Shown: positions 18,072 to 27,750, counted from the first letter of the stretch. The stretch is DNA of 64,000 bases from Paenibacillus polysaccharolyticus (GCF_900102085.1 NZ_FMVM01000020.1:1-64000); one strand, 5' to 3'. Translations and numbers: made by a program. Notes: generated by a model from the letters alone, not told the origin.

Positions 18072-18539
18072 CTAGCGCATGTTACCGATGATAGAGGATC
18101 TGGAGTCTTGCATTTTTTTAATGAAATTAGTCATGAGATCAAAAGCTTCATTCCGCTTGTTAGACATGGACTGCAGACGAAGCATATCCATTTGTTGCGA
18201 ATTGCTGAGGGCATCAATCTGGCCTTTCAATGTTTGCACAGCGGCTTGATCTCCGTTTTGCTGAGCCACTTGCAATTCTGCATTGAGATCAGCAATCTGT
18301 TGATTGCGGTTCTGTACCTCTTGAATTTGTGTTTGCAATTGAGCATCCAGCAATCTGGTGCGCTCCTGCTGCACCATCATCAAGGCCGTTTCAATATCCA
18401 TAGAGGAGATGTTAATACCAGACAATGAAGAAACGGAATTTGCCACAGTCGCACTTGCTGCTGAAGCAGAAGTGACAACCGATACTGCTGCAATTGTAGC
18501 AATGGCTGTTGAAGAGAGAAGCTTTGTTGACTTTTTCAT
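18072..18539 (-). CDS. Small secreted coiled-coil protein, unknown function
   Basis: A 155-residue protein that I do not recognise. It begins with a clear signal peptide (MKKSTKLLSS then AIATIAAVSVVTSASA) with a cleavage site near ASA|A at about residue 28. Residues ~50-120 are rich in Q, E, L and A with heptad-like spacing (MVQQERTRLLDAQLQTQIQEVQN..QIADLNAELQVAQQ), so a coiled coil is likely. There is no cell-wall anchor or lipobox. A good Shine-Dalgarno, GGGAGG, precedes the ATG. It is monocistronic and shares a bidirectional terminator with the SNF2 gene. A structural or envelope-associated role is only a guess. Confidence 0.8.
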   Translation of the reverse strand: MKKSTKLLSSTAIATIAAVSVVTSASAASATVANSVSSLSGINISSMDIETALMMVQQERTRLLDAQLQTQIQEVQNRNQQIADLNAELQVAQQNGDQAAVQTLKGQIDALSNSQQMDMLRLQSMSNKRNEAFDLMTNFIKKMQDSRSSIIGNMR

Positions 18540-18714
18540 AGGGTAGACCTCCCAAAATATGTAGAAGACATCTGGTCATAATTGACATCTTTCGACATGA
18601 TTATATCAGAAGACCTAGGACTTTAAATCTATTTATTTTAAATTTTAAATAAAATATATACTTCCCGTTGTTATATCCAGGGCTGACCCTCCAATAACCT
18701 CTCCACTCCGCTCT

Positions 18715-19362
18715 TTACATCGTCCGTGATAACTGTTGAATCAGTTCGTTAATGTAGGCTTTTACCGGCTGATCATCCAGATTTTCAATCCGTGACGGGC
18801 TGAGTAACTGATGTTTCTTTAGGATGTAAAAGTCAAACAAACCCTGACGGATGGTCATATCATGCATGATGGAAAACGACGGCTCAGCAATTGTGCGGAT
18901 CACCGCCTCATCTTGAATCATGTACAGCACCGGACTAATGCGATTAAAGGTACCTTGTGCCATTCCCTTTTCAAAAAAGGAACACAACTGTTCACTATGA
19001 TGCTGCAGAGCAGAAGCAATGCCTTCGTATAATTCCGGGTAAAGCTTCTTCACCTCGTTCCAAAAGAACTCGGGGAGATATAACACATGGGTCATCGCAT
19101 GCTCATAGGCGATCTGAAATCTACGCTCGTACGAGATCGTATCATCGTCCATTGTTGCCCGGGAATCATGAATCTCCTCAATATATACGTTCAGAACGTT
19201 CTGGATAATTTCCTCTTTGGATGAGAAATATTTGTATAGGGTTGCCTTGCTGATATCCATATGTTTCGCGATGTCATCCATGCGCAGGGAACTGATGGAC
19301 TTTGCACGCAGAACCGGAATGATTTTGGTTAGTAGTTTTTGTGAATTTTCCAAACGTTTCAA
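18715..19362 (-). CDS. TetR/AcrR family transcriptional regulator
   Basis: A 215-residue repressor from the TTG start. The N-terminal HTH of the TetR type is seen in ISSLRMDDIAKHMDISKATLYKYFSSKEEII (about residues 22-52); the helical C-terminal region for ligand binding and dimerisation follows. The frame is open to 19434, but that region contains the gene's own promoter. GAAGGAGGT lies six bases before the TTG at 19362, so TTG is almost certainly the start. It is divergent from a DJ-1/PfpI-type gene, and an inverted repeat AAACGA-(15)-TCGTTT lies between the two promoters, so it probably controls itself and that neighbour. The inducer is unknown. Confidence 0.9.
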   Translation of the reverse strand: MKRLENSQKLLTKIIPVLRAKSISSLRMDDIAKHMDISKATLYKYFSSKEEIIQNVLNVYIEEIHDSRATMDDDTISYERRFQIAYEHAMTHVLYLPEFFWNEVKKLYPELYEGIASALQHHSEQLCSFFEKGMAQGTFNRISPVLYMIQDEAVIRTIAEPSFSIMHDMTIRQGLFDFYILKKHQLLSPSRIENLDDQPVKAYINELIQQLSRTM

Positions 19363-19405
19363 GGGGGTACCTCCTTCATGCTGCGTCAATTGCTTCAAAT
19401 TGGAC

Positions 19406-19434
19406 AATATAATAAGTATACCACGCCTAGACAA
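19406..19434 (-). promoter_or_regulatory. Promoter of the TetR-family gene
   Basis: Minus-strand -35 TTGTCT (19429-19434), 17-base spacer, -10 TATATT (19406-19411). Transcription would start near 19399, which rules out start codons upstream of it. Confidence 0.65.
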
Positions 19435-19446
19435 AATAGATATAAT

Positions 19447-19473
19447 AAACGAACTATACGAATTTCATCGTTT
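19447..19473. promoter_or_regulatory. Possible TetR operator (inverted repeat)
   Basis: AAACGA (19447-19452) and TCGTTT (19468-19473) form a 6+6 inverted repeat with a 15-base centre, between the divergent promoters. Its size is within the range of TetR operators, but the match is short. Confidence 0.35.
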
Positions 19474-19476
19474 TAG

Positions 19477-19505
19477 TTTACTTTAACAAATGAGTATGAT
19501 ATATT
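19477..19505 (+). promoter_or_regulatory. Promoter of the DJ-1/PfpI gene
   Basis: Plus-strand -35 TTTACT (19477-19482), 17-base spacer, -10 TATATT (19500-19505), about 70 bases ahead of the ATG. Confidence 0.6.
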
Positions 19506-19576
19506 GTCTGCATGAAGTTGTTAACGATTATATTTTACACAATTTAAATCACAAGCATGTACAGGAGGTTTTCACG

Positions 19577-20260
19577 ATGAAAAAAATATTAGTTGTTTTG
19601 ACCAATGTCGATAAATATGCAACCAAAGATGAACCTACAGGTCTGTGGCTCAGTGAAGCCACTCACTTCATTGAAGAGTTCGACCATAACGATAATGTGC
19701 AGATTGATCTGGTTAGCCCGAACGGCGGCAACGTGCCACTTGATCCGAAAAGTCTGGGCGACTCTCTGGATGCCAGCACCAAAGCTTATTTCGAGAACGA
19801 ATCCTTCATGAACAAATTGAAAAATACATTGAAACCGAGCGAAGTAAGCGCAAGCGACTACGATGCCATCTACTTTACGGGTGGACACGGTACAATGTGG
19901 GATTTCCCGGACAATGCCGAACTTCAAGCGCTATCACGTGATATTTATGAAAAAGGTGGCGTAGTATCCGGCGTGTGCCACGGGGTTACTGCCCTGCTTA
20001 ATGTGAAGCTGTCCAATGGCTTGCTTCTGATTAACGATAAAAAAGTGTCCGGCTTCACCAACGAGGAAGAAGAACTGGCACAACAAACGAAATATGTTCC
20101 ATTCCTGCTCGAAGATGCACTTCGGGAACGTGCTTCCGAGTACGTTAAATCCTCTCCTTACACTTCCTATGTGACAACAGATGGACGTGTGGTTACGGGA
20201 CAAAACCCGCAATCCAGCAAAGCCGTAGCCGAAAGTGTCAAAGAATTGCTTGGTCTGTAA
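19577..20260 (+). CDS. Type 1 glutamine amidotransferase-like (DJ-1/PfpI, Hsp31-like) protein
   Basis: A 227-residue protein of the DJ-1/PfpI superfamily. The start ATG has ACAGGAGG upstream; the longer frame from 19490 is discounted. The family signs are PTGLWLSEATH near the N-terminus, the conserved glutamate in that strand, YFTGGHGTMWDFPDN, and the nucleophile elbow GVCHGVTALL with the reactive cysteine near residue 136. This pattern is the Hsp31/glyoxalase-III-like branch, which handles methylglyoxal or acts as a chaperone/deglycase. It is divergent from a TetR-type regulator, consistent with stress-inducible expression. Substrate specificity is not certain. Confidence 0.9.
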   Translation: MKKILVVLTNVDKYATKDEPTGLWLSEATHFIEEFDHNDNVQIDLVSPNGGNVPLDPKSLGDSLDASTKAYFENESFMNKLKNTLKPSEVSASDYDAIYFTGGHGTMWDFPDNAELQALSRDIYEKGGVVSGVCHGVTALLNVKLSNGLLLINDKKVSGFTNEEEELAQQTKYVPFLLEDALRERASEYVKSSPYTSYVTTDGRVVTGQNPQSSKAVAESVKELLGL

Positions 20261-20322
20261 GATACCTCAGCTCCCCCATGAGCTTTTATATAAATGAATG
20301 TTGCAACAATTTACACAACACA

Positions 20323-20366
20323 AACAGCACGTATCCGTCATGATCTGATGGGTACATGCTGTTTTA
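20323..20366 (+). terminator. Terminator after the DJ-1/PfpI gene
   Basis: AACAGCACGTATCC pairs with GGGTACATGCTGTT (one internal mismatch and a G-T pair) around a short loop, followed by TTATT. Confidence 0.7.
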
Positions 20367-20440
20367 TTACTGTTTCTAGTCTTAAGCCTTTTGGAAACTA
20401 CTAGGAATTAACCTTCACTATAGATACAGGTGCGATGCGG

Positions 20441-21931
<1,491 letters not shown>

Positions 21932-21933
21932 TT

Positions 21934-22115
21934 AAGTTGAATCAAAGATTTTACACAGTCCACTCCGATGACAGAATAACCTTTAAATCGCTGTTATCCC
22001 CAGATTTTTTTGATTTCCTTTCCCGAATGGAAGAATCCGGTGATAAAGGCGACCGCTTCGCTTTTCCAGGTTTTTTCTGTCCTCTTCGTTAATGTGTAAA
22101 AGAACTGTTCAACTT
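21934..22115. repeat. Structured intergenic repeat, copy A
   Basis: A 182-base element between bglP and bglA. Its ends are inverted: AAGTTGAATCAAAGATTTTACAC at the left reads back as GTGTAAA...TGTTCAACTT at the right. Inside, GACAGAATAACCT pairs with AGGTTTTTTCTGTC. It closely resembles copy B (57601-57792), with long identical blocks such as CTCCGATGACAGAATAACCT and TCGCTGTTATCCCCAGA. It has no coding potential. The identity could be a MITE-like element or a folded RNA in the 3' untranslated region. Confidence 0.8.
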
Positions 22116-22153
22116 GTGTAATTAGTAATGCATTCAGTTCGGACAAACCTCAA

Positions 22154-24085
22154 TTAAGGAATAAGTTTAATTAAAGCTTCGCTCTCCCGGATCGGGCCAC
22201 TGCTCGCTGTCGTGAGCACATCTCCATATTGTTGCATGTTAGTAACAACAATCGATGTAATCGTGTTATAACCTGCTGATCTAATGCCGTCTGGATCAAA
22301 CTCCACCAACAAATCTCCTGCTTGGATAGTCTCTCCCTGTTTGATGTGTGCGTTAAAATATTTGCCTTTCAGGCTGACGGTGTCTACCCCGATATGGATC
22401 AGAATCTCTACGCCGTTATTTGCCTTTAAGCCAATAGCATGTTTCGTGCGATAAAGAGCTTCAACCACTCCGTCAAACGGGGCATATACCTTGCCTTCCG
22501 TTGGCACGATCGCAATCCCTTTTCCCATCAATTCTTGTGCAAAAGCTTGATCCTCGACTTCGGAGATCGGTTTAATCTCACCCGTCATCGGACTTACGAT
22601 CAGCATATTTGAAGAAGAAGTGTCGTTCAAAATAGACTTTTCTGATTGTACTGTGCTTGCCACTGCATTCGATTGATCGGTGTTGACTGTGCCAGAAGTT
22701 TTCTGCGACGGGCTTCCGTCTGTATCTTCCTTAATGCCCCCAATCAGGGTAAATACAAAGGCTAATACCACTGAAGCAATACACCCGATGATGACATAGA
22801 TGTAACGATCTGCTGTGTACGTGCCTAGCGCCAATAAACCTGGAAGTGCAATTGCATTAGCCGTGGTATGAACCAGACTGTAAAATCCACCAACGATACC
22901 ACCAGCCAAACAAGCTGCGAAGAAAGGGCGTTTATATTTCAACGTTACACCATAGATTGCTGGCTCCGTAATTCCGAATAACGCCGTGATGCCACTAGAT
23001 CCCGCAGCAGATTTCATCGTTTTGTTTTTCGTTAGGACAAATACACCAAAGGCCGCGCCAGCTTGCGCCAGATTCGCTGCCAGTGCTGTAGGAATCAGCA
23101 CCGTTGCACCCAGTGTAGCCACCTGTTGAATCTGAATCGGCATGATGGCATAGTGCATACCAAACATAACCATAATCGGTTTAAAGAAACCGAGAATCGC
23201 TCCTGCCAGAACACCCGCGGTAGAGAAGAGTGAGTTAATACCGTTCGTCAGCCAGTCACCAATATGTGAACCCACAGGGCCAAACACGATAAGTTCAAGG
23301 GGAACCATAATAAACAGCACGATCATTGGCGTAAGCAACACTTGCAAAAACTTAGGAATCACTCGATTGACGAGTGGATACAAGTAACTCATAATCCAAA
23401 CAGCCAGAATAATAGGAATAACCGAAGATGAGTACTTCATTAACAGGATCGGCATGCCCAGAAAATCAACAGTGCTCACACCTGTCTCAGCTATTTTAGC
23501 TGCCGCATTCAAAATCGTCGGATGCATCAGTCCAGCGGCAAGCGCTACTGCCAGATAGGGATTTGTTTTGAACTTATGTGCTGCGCTGACAGCAAGGAAG
23601 AACGGCAAGAAATAAAAGATCAAGTCACCGATCATATTGATAATGACCATGAATCCAGACCCTTCCAACCAGCCGAGTGCAGCCATTACCGTGGCAAAAC
23701 ATTTGATCATGCCGCAACCAACCAGTGCTGGCAGGATCGGCGTAAAAATACCGGCAATCGTTTCAAGAACCGCATTGAACGGATTGCGTTTTTGCTTCGA
23801 TCTACTGCTTGCTGCGGATTCCTCGGAATTTTCAAGTCGATTTGAGGTTAAATTTTTGACTTCATTGTAAACAGCATCTACTTTCGCTCCAATGATGATC
23901 TGAACCTGCCCCCCGGAGTTCTGCGCTTTAAGCACACCTTCCAGCTGATTCAGTTCCTTCAAATTGGCCTTACCATCGTCTTTCAATACAAAACGCAAAC
24001 GGGTAGCACAGTGTGTAAGTCCGGATATATTTTGCTCGCCGCCAACGAGCTCAAGCACGTTTTTAGCCAAGTCTTTATTATTCAT
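22154..24085 (-). CDS. bglP: PTS beta-glucoside transporter, fused EIIBCA
   Basis: A 643-residue phosphotransferase permease that imports and phosphorylates beta-glucosides. From the ATG at 24085 (GAGGAGAACAGGATT upstream) the EIIB domain spans residues 1-85 with the phospho-cysteine C26 in GLTHCATRLRF. EIIC follows at about 105-470, with about ten hydrophobic segments and GITEPAIYGVTLKY. A linker rich in S and T leads to EIIA at about 500-640, with the phospho-histidine in VEILIHIGVDTV near residue 561. All domains are complete. The frame extends to 24142, but that part lies in the RAT/terminator leader. It is preceded by its own RAT switch, so LicT controls it directly. Confidence 0.95.
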   Translation of the reverse strand: MNNKDLAKNVLELVGGEQNISGLTHCATRLRFVLKDDGKANLKELNQLEGVLKAQNSGGQVQIIIGAKVDAVYNEVKNLTSNRLENSEESAASSRSKQKRNPFNAVLETIAGIFTPILPALVGCGMIKCFATVMAALGWLEGSGFMVIINMIGDLIFYFLPFFLAVSAAHKFKTNPYLAVALAAGLMHPTILNAAAKIAETGVSTVDFLGMPILLMKYSSSVIPIILAVWIMSYLYPLVNRVIPKFLQVLLTPMIVLFIMVPLELIVFGPVGSHIGDWLTNGINSLFSTAGVLAGAILGFFKPIMVMFGMHYAIMPIQIQQVATLGATVLIPTALAANLAQAGAAFGVFVLTKNKTMKSAAGSSGITALFGITEPAIYGVTLKYKRPFFAACLAGGIVGGFYSLVHTTANAIALPGLLALGTYTADRYIYVIIGCIASVVLAFVFTLIGGIKEDTDGSPSQKTSGTVNTDQSNAVASTVQSEKSILNDTSSSNMLIVSPMTGEIKPISEVEDQAFAQELMGKGIAIVPTEGKVYAPFDGVVEALYRTKHAIGLKANNGVEILIHIGVDTVSLKGKYFNAHIKQGETIQAGDLLVEFDPDGIRSAGYNTITSIVVTNMQQYGDVLTTASSGPIRESEALIKLIP

Positions 24086-24130
24086 AATCCTGTTCTCCTC
24101 TGCTTCATGATGGATAATTAGATATATATG

Positions 24131-24176
24131 AAAAATGACCAAGCCGGGGAATCGTCATTCCCTTCGCTTGGTCATG
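24131..24176 (-). terminator. LicT-controlled terminator ahead of bglP
   Basis: ATGACCAAGC pairs with GCTTGGTCAT around a 25-base loop, and TTTTTC follows on the minus strand. Its 5' arm overlaps the RAT site, so the two structures exclude each other. Confidence 0.85.
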
Positions 24177-24199
24177 CCTGATCGAATCAGTAACAGTCC
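24170..24199 (-). promoter_or_regulatory. RAT antiterminator site 2 (LicT binding) ahead of bglP
   Basis: On the minus strand it begins GGACTGTTACTG and ends CAGGCATGACC, the pattern of ribonucleic antiterminator sites bound by LicT/BglG proteins. The last bases form the start of the terminator stem, the classic switch design. Confidence 0.85.
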
Positions 24200-24240
24200 A
24201 TTAATGAGTATTCAGTTGTAATACTAGACAAACAAGAATG

Positions 24241-24291
24241 GTTTACACAGACACTTCGATGACAGAAGAACCTGGAGAGTAGCTGTTATTC
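24241..24291. repeat. Fragment of the structured intergenic repeat (copy C, partial)
   Basis: TTTACACAGACACTTCGATGACAGAA and GAACCT...GCTGTTAT match the left third of copies A and B with scattered changes. The other two thirds are absent. The fragment begins exactly at the licT stop codon, since the TTAT of GCTGTTAT supplies its TAA on the minus strand. Confidence 0.6.
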
Positions 24292-25122
24292 TGCTGGTTC
24301 GTTAGTGGTTAATCGCTGGATGTGCAGGATCAGATACAATTTCTCATCATCGGAACATGTCCAGCCATAGTTTGTTTTCAGGAAATCAGCAATCTTCTCC
24401 ACACAAGCGAGTTCCTTCGGGAACTTTTCCTTCACCATCGTATACAGGGACTCATTCTCATCTTTCAGCGACTTGCCGCTCATCTGCCGCATGATGAAGT
24501 ATCTTATATGTGTAGCGAACCGCATGAAATGAATGGAGTCCTCTTGAAAATCAATCTTGAGTGCGTATTTGATTACGGAAAGGATCTCTCCCGTCACGGT
24601 AGTTACCTTGGTTGTATCACTCATCTCGCCAGAACCTACCTGTGCATTCACAAAATGCAGAGCAAGCAGGGTAATCTCGGCTGACGGCAGAGCCAAATTC
24701 GTTTTCTCCTCAATCAGCTTCAGTGCAGCTTCCCCTACCCGGGTCTCACTCGGATACAGTGTCCGTACTTCCCATTCCAGCGGATTTTTAATATTGATGC
24801 CTTCTCTGGTTCGGGAAAGGGCAAAGCTGATATGGTCGGACAGGGTGAGAAGCAGATTCGGGTTAAAGGTTTTGTTCAAAATCTCACTGCCCAGCTTCAT
24901 CACTTCCTCCGCGAGATAAATATCCTCAATCGGAATGCTGTTTAGCAGGTCATACATCCGGATGTTCTTCGGGGCCACGAAGATTTTCTCCACCAGATCC
25001 GTCTCGGTCAGCTCATATGGGGTTTTGAGAAACCCTACACCTTTGCCCACCACGAATACCTCTTCGTTATGCTCATTAATCGCAATGGCCACGTTATTAT
25101 TCACTTTTTTGATAACCTTCAA
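24286..25122 (-). CDS. licT: LicT/BglG family transcriptional antiterminator
   Basis: A 278-residue RNA-binding antiterminator. Residues 1-55 are the CAT RNA-binding domain (KVIKKVNNNVAIAINEHNEEVFVVGKGVGFLKTPYE). Two PRD domains follow, about 65-170 and 171-278, with conserved histidines in LSDHISFAL, ALHFVNAQ, MRFATHIRYF and LILHIQRL that are phosphorylated by the PTS to set activity. The frame could start at a GTG at 25131, but GGGGGGTGAGAACA fits a TTG start at 25122, and that places MKVIKK as the N-terminus, as in known LicT proteins. It heads the licT-bglP-bglA operon and regulates both its own leader and that of bglP. Confidence 0.93.
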   Translation of the reverse strand: MKVIKKVNNNVAIAINEHNEEVFVVGKGVGFLKTPYELTETDLVEKIFVAPKNIRMYDLLNSIPIEDIYLAEEVMKLGSEILNKTFNPNLLLTLSDHISFALSRTREGINIKNPLEWEVRTLYPSETRVGEAALKLIEEKTNLALPSAEITLLALHFVNAQVGSGEMSDTTKVTTVTGEILSVIKYALKIDFQEDSIHFMRFATHIRYFIMRQMSGKSLKDENESLYTMVKEKFPKELACVEKIADFLKTNYGWTCSDDEKLYLILHIQRLTTNEPAE

Positions 25123-25145
25123 TGTTCTCACCCCCCGTTAGAAAT

Positions 25146-25190
25146 AAAAAAAGACCGAAAGCGATTACACGAAAGCAATCGAATTCGGTC
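25146..25190 (-). terminator. LicT-controlled terminator ahead of licT
   Basis: GACCGAA pairs with TTCGGTC, with further pairing of CGATTGCTTTCG against CGCTTTCGG-type sequence, then TTTTTTT on the minus strand. The 5' arm overlaps the RAT site. Confidence 0.85.
25156..25169. promoter_or_regulatory. Putative cre box in the licT leader
   Basis: CGAAAGCGATTACA differs from the cre consensus only in its first base. It lies downstream of the licT promoter, inside the terminator stem, so a roadblock role for CcpA is possible. The overlap with the terminator makes chance a fair alternative. Confidence 0.45.
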
Positions 25191-25215
25191 ATGCCTGGTT
25201 TCCCAGTAACAGTCC
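25187..25215 (-). promoter_or_regulatory. RAT antiterminator site 1 (LicT binding) ahead of licT
   Basis: Minus-strand GGACTGTTACTGGG...CAGGCATGACC fits the RAT consensus and partly overlaps the following terminator. It allows LicT to antiterminate its own mRNA. Confidence 0.85.
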
Positions 25216-25234
25216 GTGTTAACAATATACTTTT

Positions 25235-25262
25235 ATTATAGGCACATCCTTCGAAAAGTCAA
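25235..25262 (-). promoter_or_regulatory. Promoter of the licT-bglP-bglA operon
   Basis: Minus-strand -35 TTGACT (25257-25262), 16-base spacer, -10 TATAAT (25235-25240). Transcription starts near 25228, directly ahead of RAT site 1. Confidence 0.8.
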
Positions 25263-25490
25263 TTGGTTAATATCAGGTGAAAATGAGCCTGCTTCCTATG
25301 TAACCTGTACTTTGGCATTTTGCTACGCATGAAGGGCATCTGTTGCTCCTAAACGTCTAACCAACTAGAACTTTTTTATTCAAAAATAAATGTGACCATC
25401 TGCCCCACCCGGCAGTCTAATCTATGTAAAACCGGCCAAGAGATGTATCTCTAACACGATATAAACCCGTTACGAAAGGAGCTGTTAACT

Positions 25491-26027
25491 ATGGATTCAC
25501 CCGATCTCATCACACAGGCTATCCAGGGAGATCGTGAAGCTTTCATCAGGCTGATCCGAGAGATCGAAAATTCCCTATACAATACCGCCATATCCATGCT
25601 GCGCAAAGAAGAGGATGCCGCGGACGCGATTCAGGAGACGATCCTGAAAGCCTACAAATCCATGCATACCCTTCGGGAATCACAGTATTTCAAAACCTGG
25701 ATGTTCCGTATTCTCATCAATGAATGCAATACCTTGTTATCCCGCCGCTCTCTCTCCACTTCTTACGCAGAAGTACCCGCAGAACATCAGGCACAATCCA
25801 GTCCATACGATGAGGTGGATATGCGAGAAGCAGTCGATCAGCTGGAAGAAGCCAAACGCATTGTGATTGTACTGCACTACTTTGAAGATATGAGCCTGCG
25901 TCAAGTCGCCGATACACTGGGCCTGTCCGAAAGCGCCGTGAAGATGAGGCTGAGCCGGGCAAGGAAAGAGCTATATCAAAAATTCAAAAACTTTCGGGAG
26001 GTAAAATTACATGTCGAACTCGTTTAA
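25491..26027 (+). CDS. ECF-type RNA polymerase sigma factor
   Basis: A 178-residue group 4 (ECF) sigma factor with only regions 2 and 4. Region 2 is seen in LYNTAISMLRKEEDAADAIQETILKAYKSM (about residues 25-60) with the core-binding DA.QET pattern; region 4 is IVIVLHYFEDMSLRQVADTLGLSESAVKMRLSRARKELY (about 122-160). GAAAGGAGC precedes the ATG. The next gene, an anti-sigma-like DUF4179 protein, starts 16 bases before this stop, so the pair is translationally coupled. It resembles the SigV/SigM-like envelope-stress type, but the subgroup and signal cannot be assigned. I found no convincing ECF autoregulatory promoter upstream. Confidence 0.92.
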   Translation: MDSPDLITQAIQGDREAFIRLIREIENSLYNTAISMLRKEEDAADAIQETILKAYKSMHTLRESQYFKTWMFRILINECNTLLSRRSLSTSYAEVPAEHQAQSSPYDEVDMREAVDQLEEAKRIVIVLHYFEDMSLRQVADTLGLSESAVKMRLSRARKELYQKFKNFREVKLHVELV

Positions 26028-27138
26028 TCTCGATCAAAAATTAAAAGAACAAGCAAAGGAGCGTCCTGCCATGTCTAAAATCGTACGTAACCGCATTGAT
26101 GCCACACTGGATTCCCTTCCGGAATCAGCTAGCCAAATGAATATAGAGTCGTTTCAGGCTCATCCATCAAGACGTGTTCATAAAGGACTACGCCGTACCG
26201 CAGGAGTCGCTGTCGCAGCAGGTGTGCTGGGATTAACCGTATTTGCATCCGGTTTTGTCTCTCCAGCAATGGCTGACTCGTTGCGCAATATTCCACTGAT
26301 AGGCAGTCTCTTCAGCTCGATTGAAGCTGATATGGGTCTGAGAACAGCAGGCAACGAAGGTTTGACTACACCAGTGAACAGCTCTTTCACTTATCAGGAT
26401 GTGAAATTCAAAGTATTAGAAACGGTCTATGACGGCACACGTGCAGCGTTTCTCGTTCATGTTACTGCACCTAATCTCAATCAGGGCATGTACGACAATG
26501 GCAAAGATATCGTAAAGCTGAGCAGTGGCGTTGAAAATGTATTTTTCGATGTGAACGGTTCTCGTCCAGATAGCGGTCTGTTCTATAGTTCAGCCGGAGC
26601 GAACGAGCCTGATACGTTGCTTTTTGAACAGGTTATTCCTGCAGATCACACAGGCGCCATCCCGGATCAGTTCGAAGCTAAAGTGAAGTTGAAGTTGCAA
26701 GGTATGGATCATGAGTTCGAATTGACCGTTCCGTTCACTAAATCTACAACGGACACTCATAACGTTCAGCCGAATAGCACGATAGAAAATGATCTGTACA
26801 CGGTCACTGTGAACAAAGCCGAGGTCACCCCTATTACGACTCGTCTAACTGCTTCGATCGCGTTAAAAGGGGAAGAAACGTTAAGTAAAAAAGAAGAGAA
26901 ACAGCTACGTGAAATCAGATTCGCTGTCTATGATGATCAAGGCCGACAATTGACTGCATTGAGCGGTGAAGGTGCGTATCAAGCAAACCAGTTGAACTGG
27001 GAAAACATCTATGCTACTACAGCCAAGGATGTGAAATACCTGATTGTGAAGCCTTTTAAGGTGAAAGATGATTTTGCCGAAGAGGTTAAAGACGATCAAT
27101 TCATTAAAGGAATGGAAATGAAAATCCAGCTGCCATAG
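26011..27138 (+). CDS. Anti-sigma factor-like protein, DUF4179 type
   Basis: A 375-residue membrane protein that should hold the upstream ECF sigma factor inactive. The cytoplasmic N-terminus (about residues 1-65) is charged. A single transmembrane segment follows at about 68-92 (TAGVAVAAGVLGLTVFASGFVSPAMA), then a large extracytoplasmic domain. The juxtamembrane segment SLRNIPLIGSLFSSIE is typical of DUF4179 anti-sigma proteins. The ATG lies within the sigma gene, with GGGAGG upstream. The signal that would release the sigma factor is unknown. RsiV-type lysozyme sensing is possible but is not supported by a visible motif. Confidence 0.85.
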   Translation: MSNSFNLDQKLKEQAKERPAMSKIVRNRIDATLDSLPESASQMNIESFQAHPSRRVHKGLRRTAGVAVAAGVLGLTVFASGFVSPAMADSLRNIPLIGSLFSSIEADMGLRTAGNEGLTTPVNSSFTYQDVKFKVLETVYDGTRAAFLVHVTAPNLNQGMYDNGKDIVKLSSGVENVFFDVNGSRPDSGLFYSSAGANEPDTLLFEQVIPADHTGAIPDQFEAKVKLKLQGMDHEFELTVPFTKSTTDTHNVQPNSTIENDLYTVTVNKAEVTPITTRLTASIALKGEETLSKKEEKQLREIRFAVYDDQGRQLTALSGEGAYQANQLNWENIYATTAKDVKYLIVKPFKVKDDFAEEVKDDQFIKGMEMKIQLP

Positions 27139-27171
27139 CTCAATTTCATTTCCTTGCAGAGGGGTTATCGC

Positions 27172-27750
27172 ATGTCCATTCAGTTTACCATTTCATCCTT
27201 TGTAGTTCTTGTGCCACTGTTTATTCTGATCCTGCTCACTCTGGTGATTCATGCCAGGGTGAGCAAAGCCAGATATACAGGCAAACAGTATATGTTGATG
27301 CTGACATTTGTGATATATATGCTGGGCATGATGCATTTTGTATTTTTCCCCATTGATGTGAACATCGGGATGTATGCCAACCAAACACCCTGGTATTCAA
27401 ACATTCAGTGGGTTCCATTGCTGACTGCGGATGCGCCAAGCTTTCTTTTGAACATCCTGCTGTTTATGCCGTTAGGCTTCCTGCTTCCTCTTTGGAGACC
27501 TTCGGTCAACTCCATAAAAAAAGTGGCGAAGACAGGCTTAACGGTAAGTTTAACTATTGAACTATTGCAACTCGTGATTCGAATTGCGGTAGGCAACGGC
27601 CGCTCAACCGATATTAATGATCTGATCGCCAATACTTCAGGAAGTGTGCTTGGGTTTATTGTGCTTAGTCTGCTTACCCACCTGATCGGCCAAAAGCTGA
27701 TTCTTCCTTGGAAAATGCCAGGTCATAAATCAAACTCTACGCAACGTTAG
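27172..27750 (+). CDS. VanZ-like membrane protein
   Basis: A 192-residue integral membrane protein of the VanZ family, with four or five hydrophobic segments. VanZ-like hallmarks are the segment NIQWVPLL, NILLFMPLGFLLPL, the following cytoplasmic loop, and GNGRSTDINDLIANTSGSVLGFI near residue 145-167. The upstream frame extends to 27154, but AGAGGGG favours the ATG at 27172. VanZ itself gives low-level teicoplanin resistance, and homologues are widespread with unproved roles. It sits 33 bases after the anti-sigma gene on the same strand and may be co-transcribed with it. Confidence 0.85.
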   Translation: MSIQFTISSFVVLVPLFILILLTLVIHARVSKARYTGKQYMLMLTFVIYMLGMMHFVFFPIDVNIGMYANQTPWYSNIQWVPLLTADAPSFLLNILLFMPLGFLLPLWRPSVNSIKKVAKTGLTVSLTIELLQLVIRIAVGNGRSTDINDLIANTSGSVLGFIVLSLLTHLIGQKLILPWKMPGHKSNSTQR

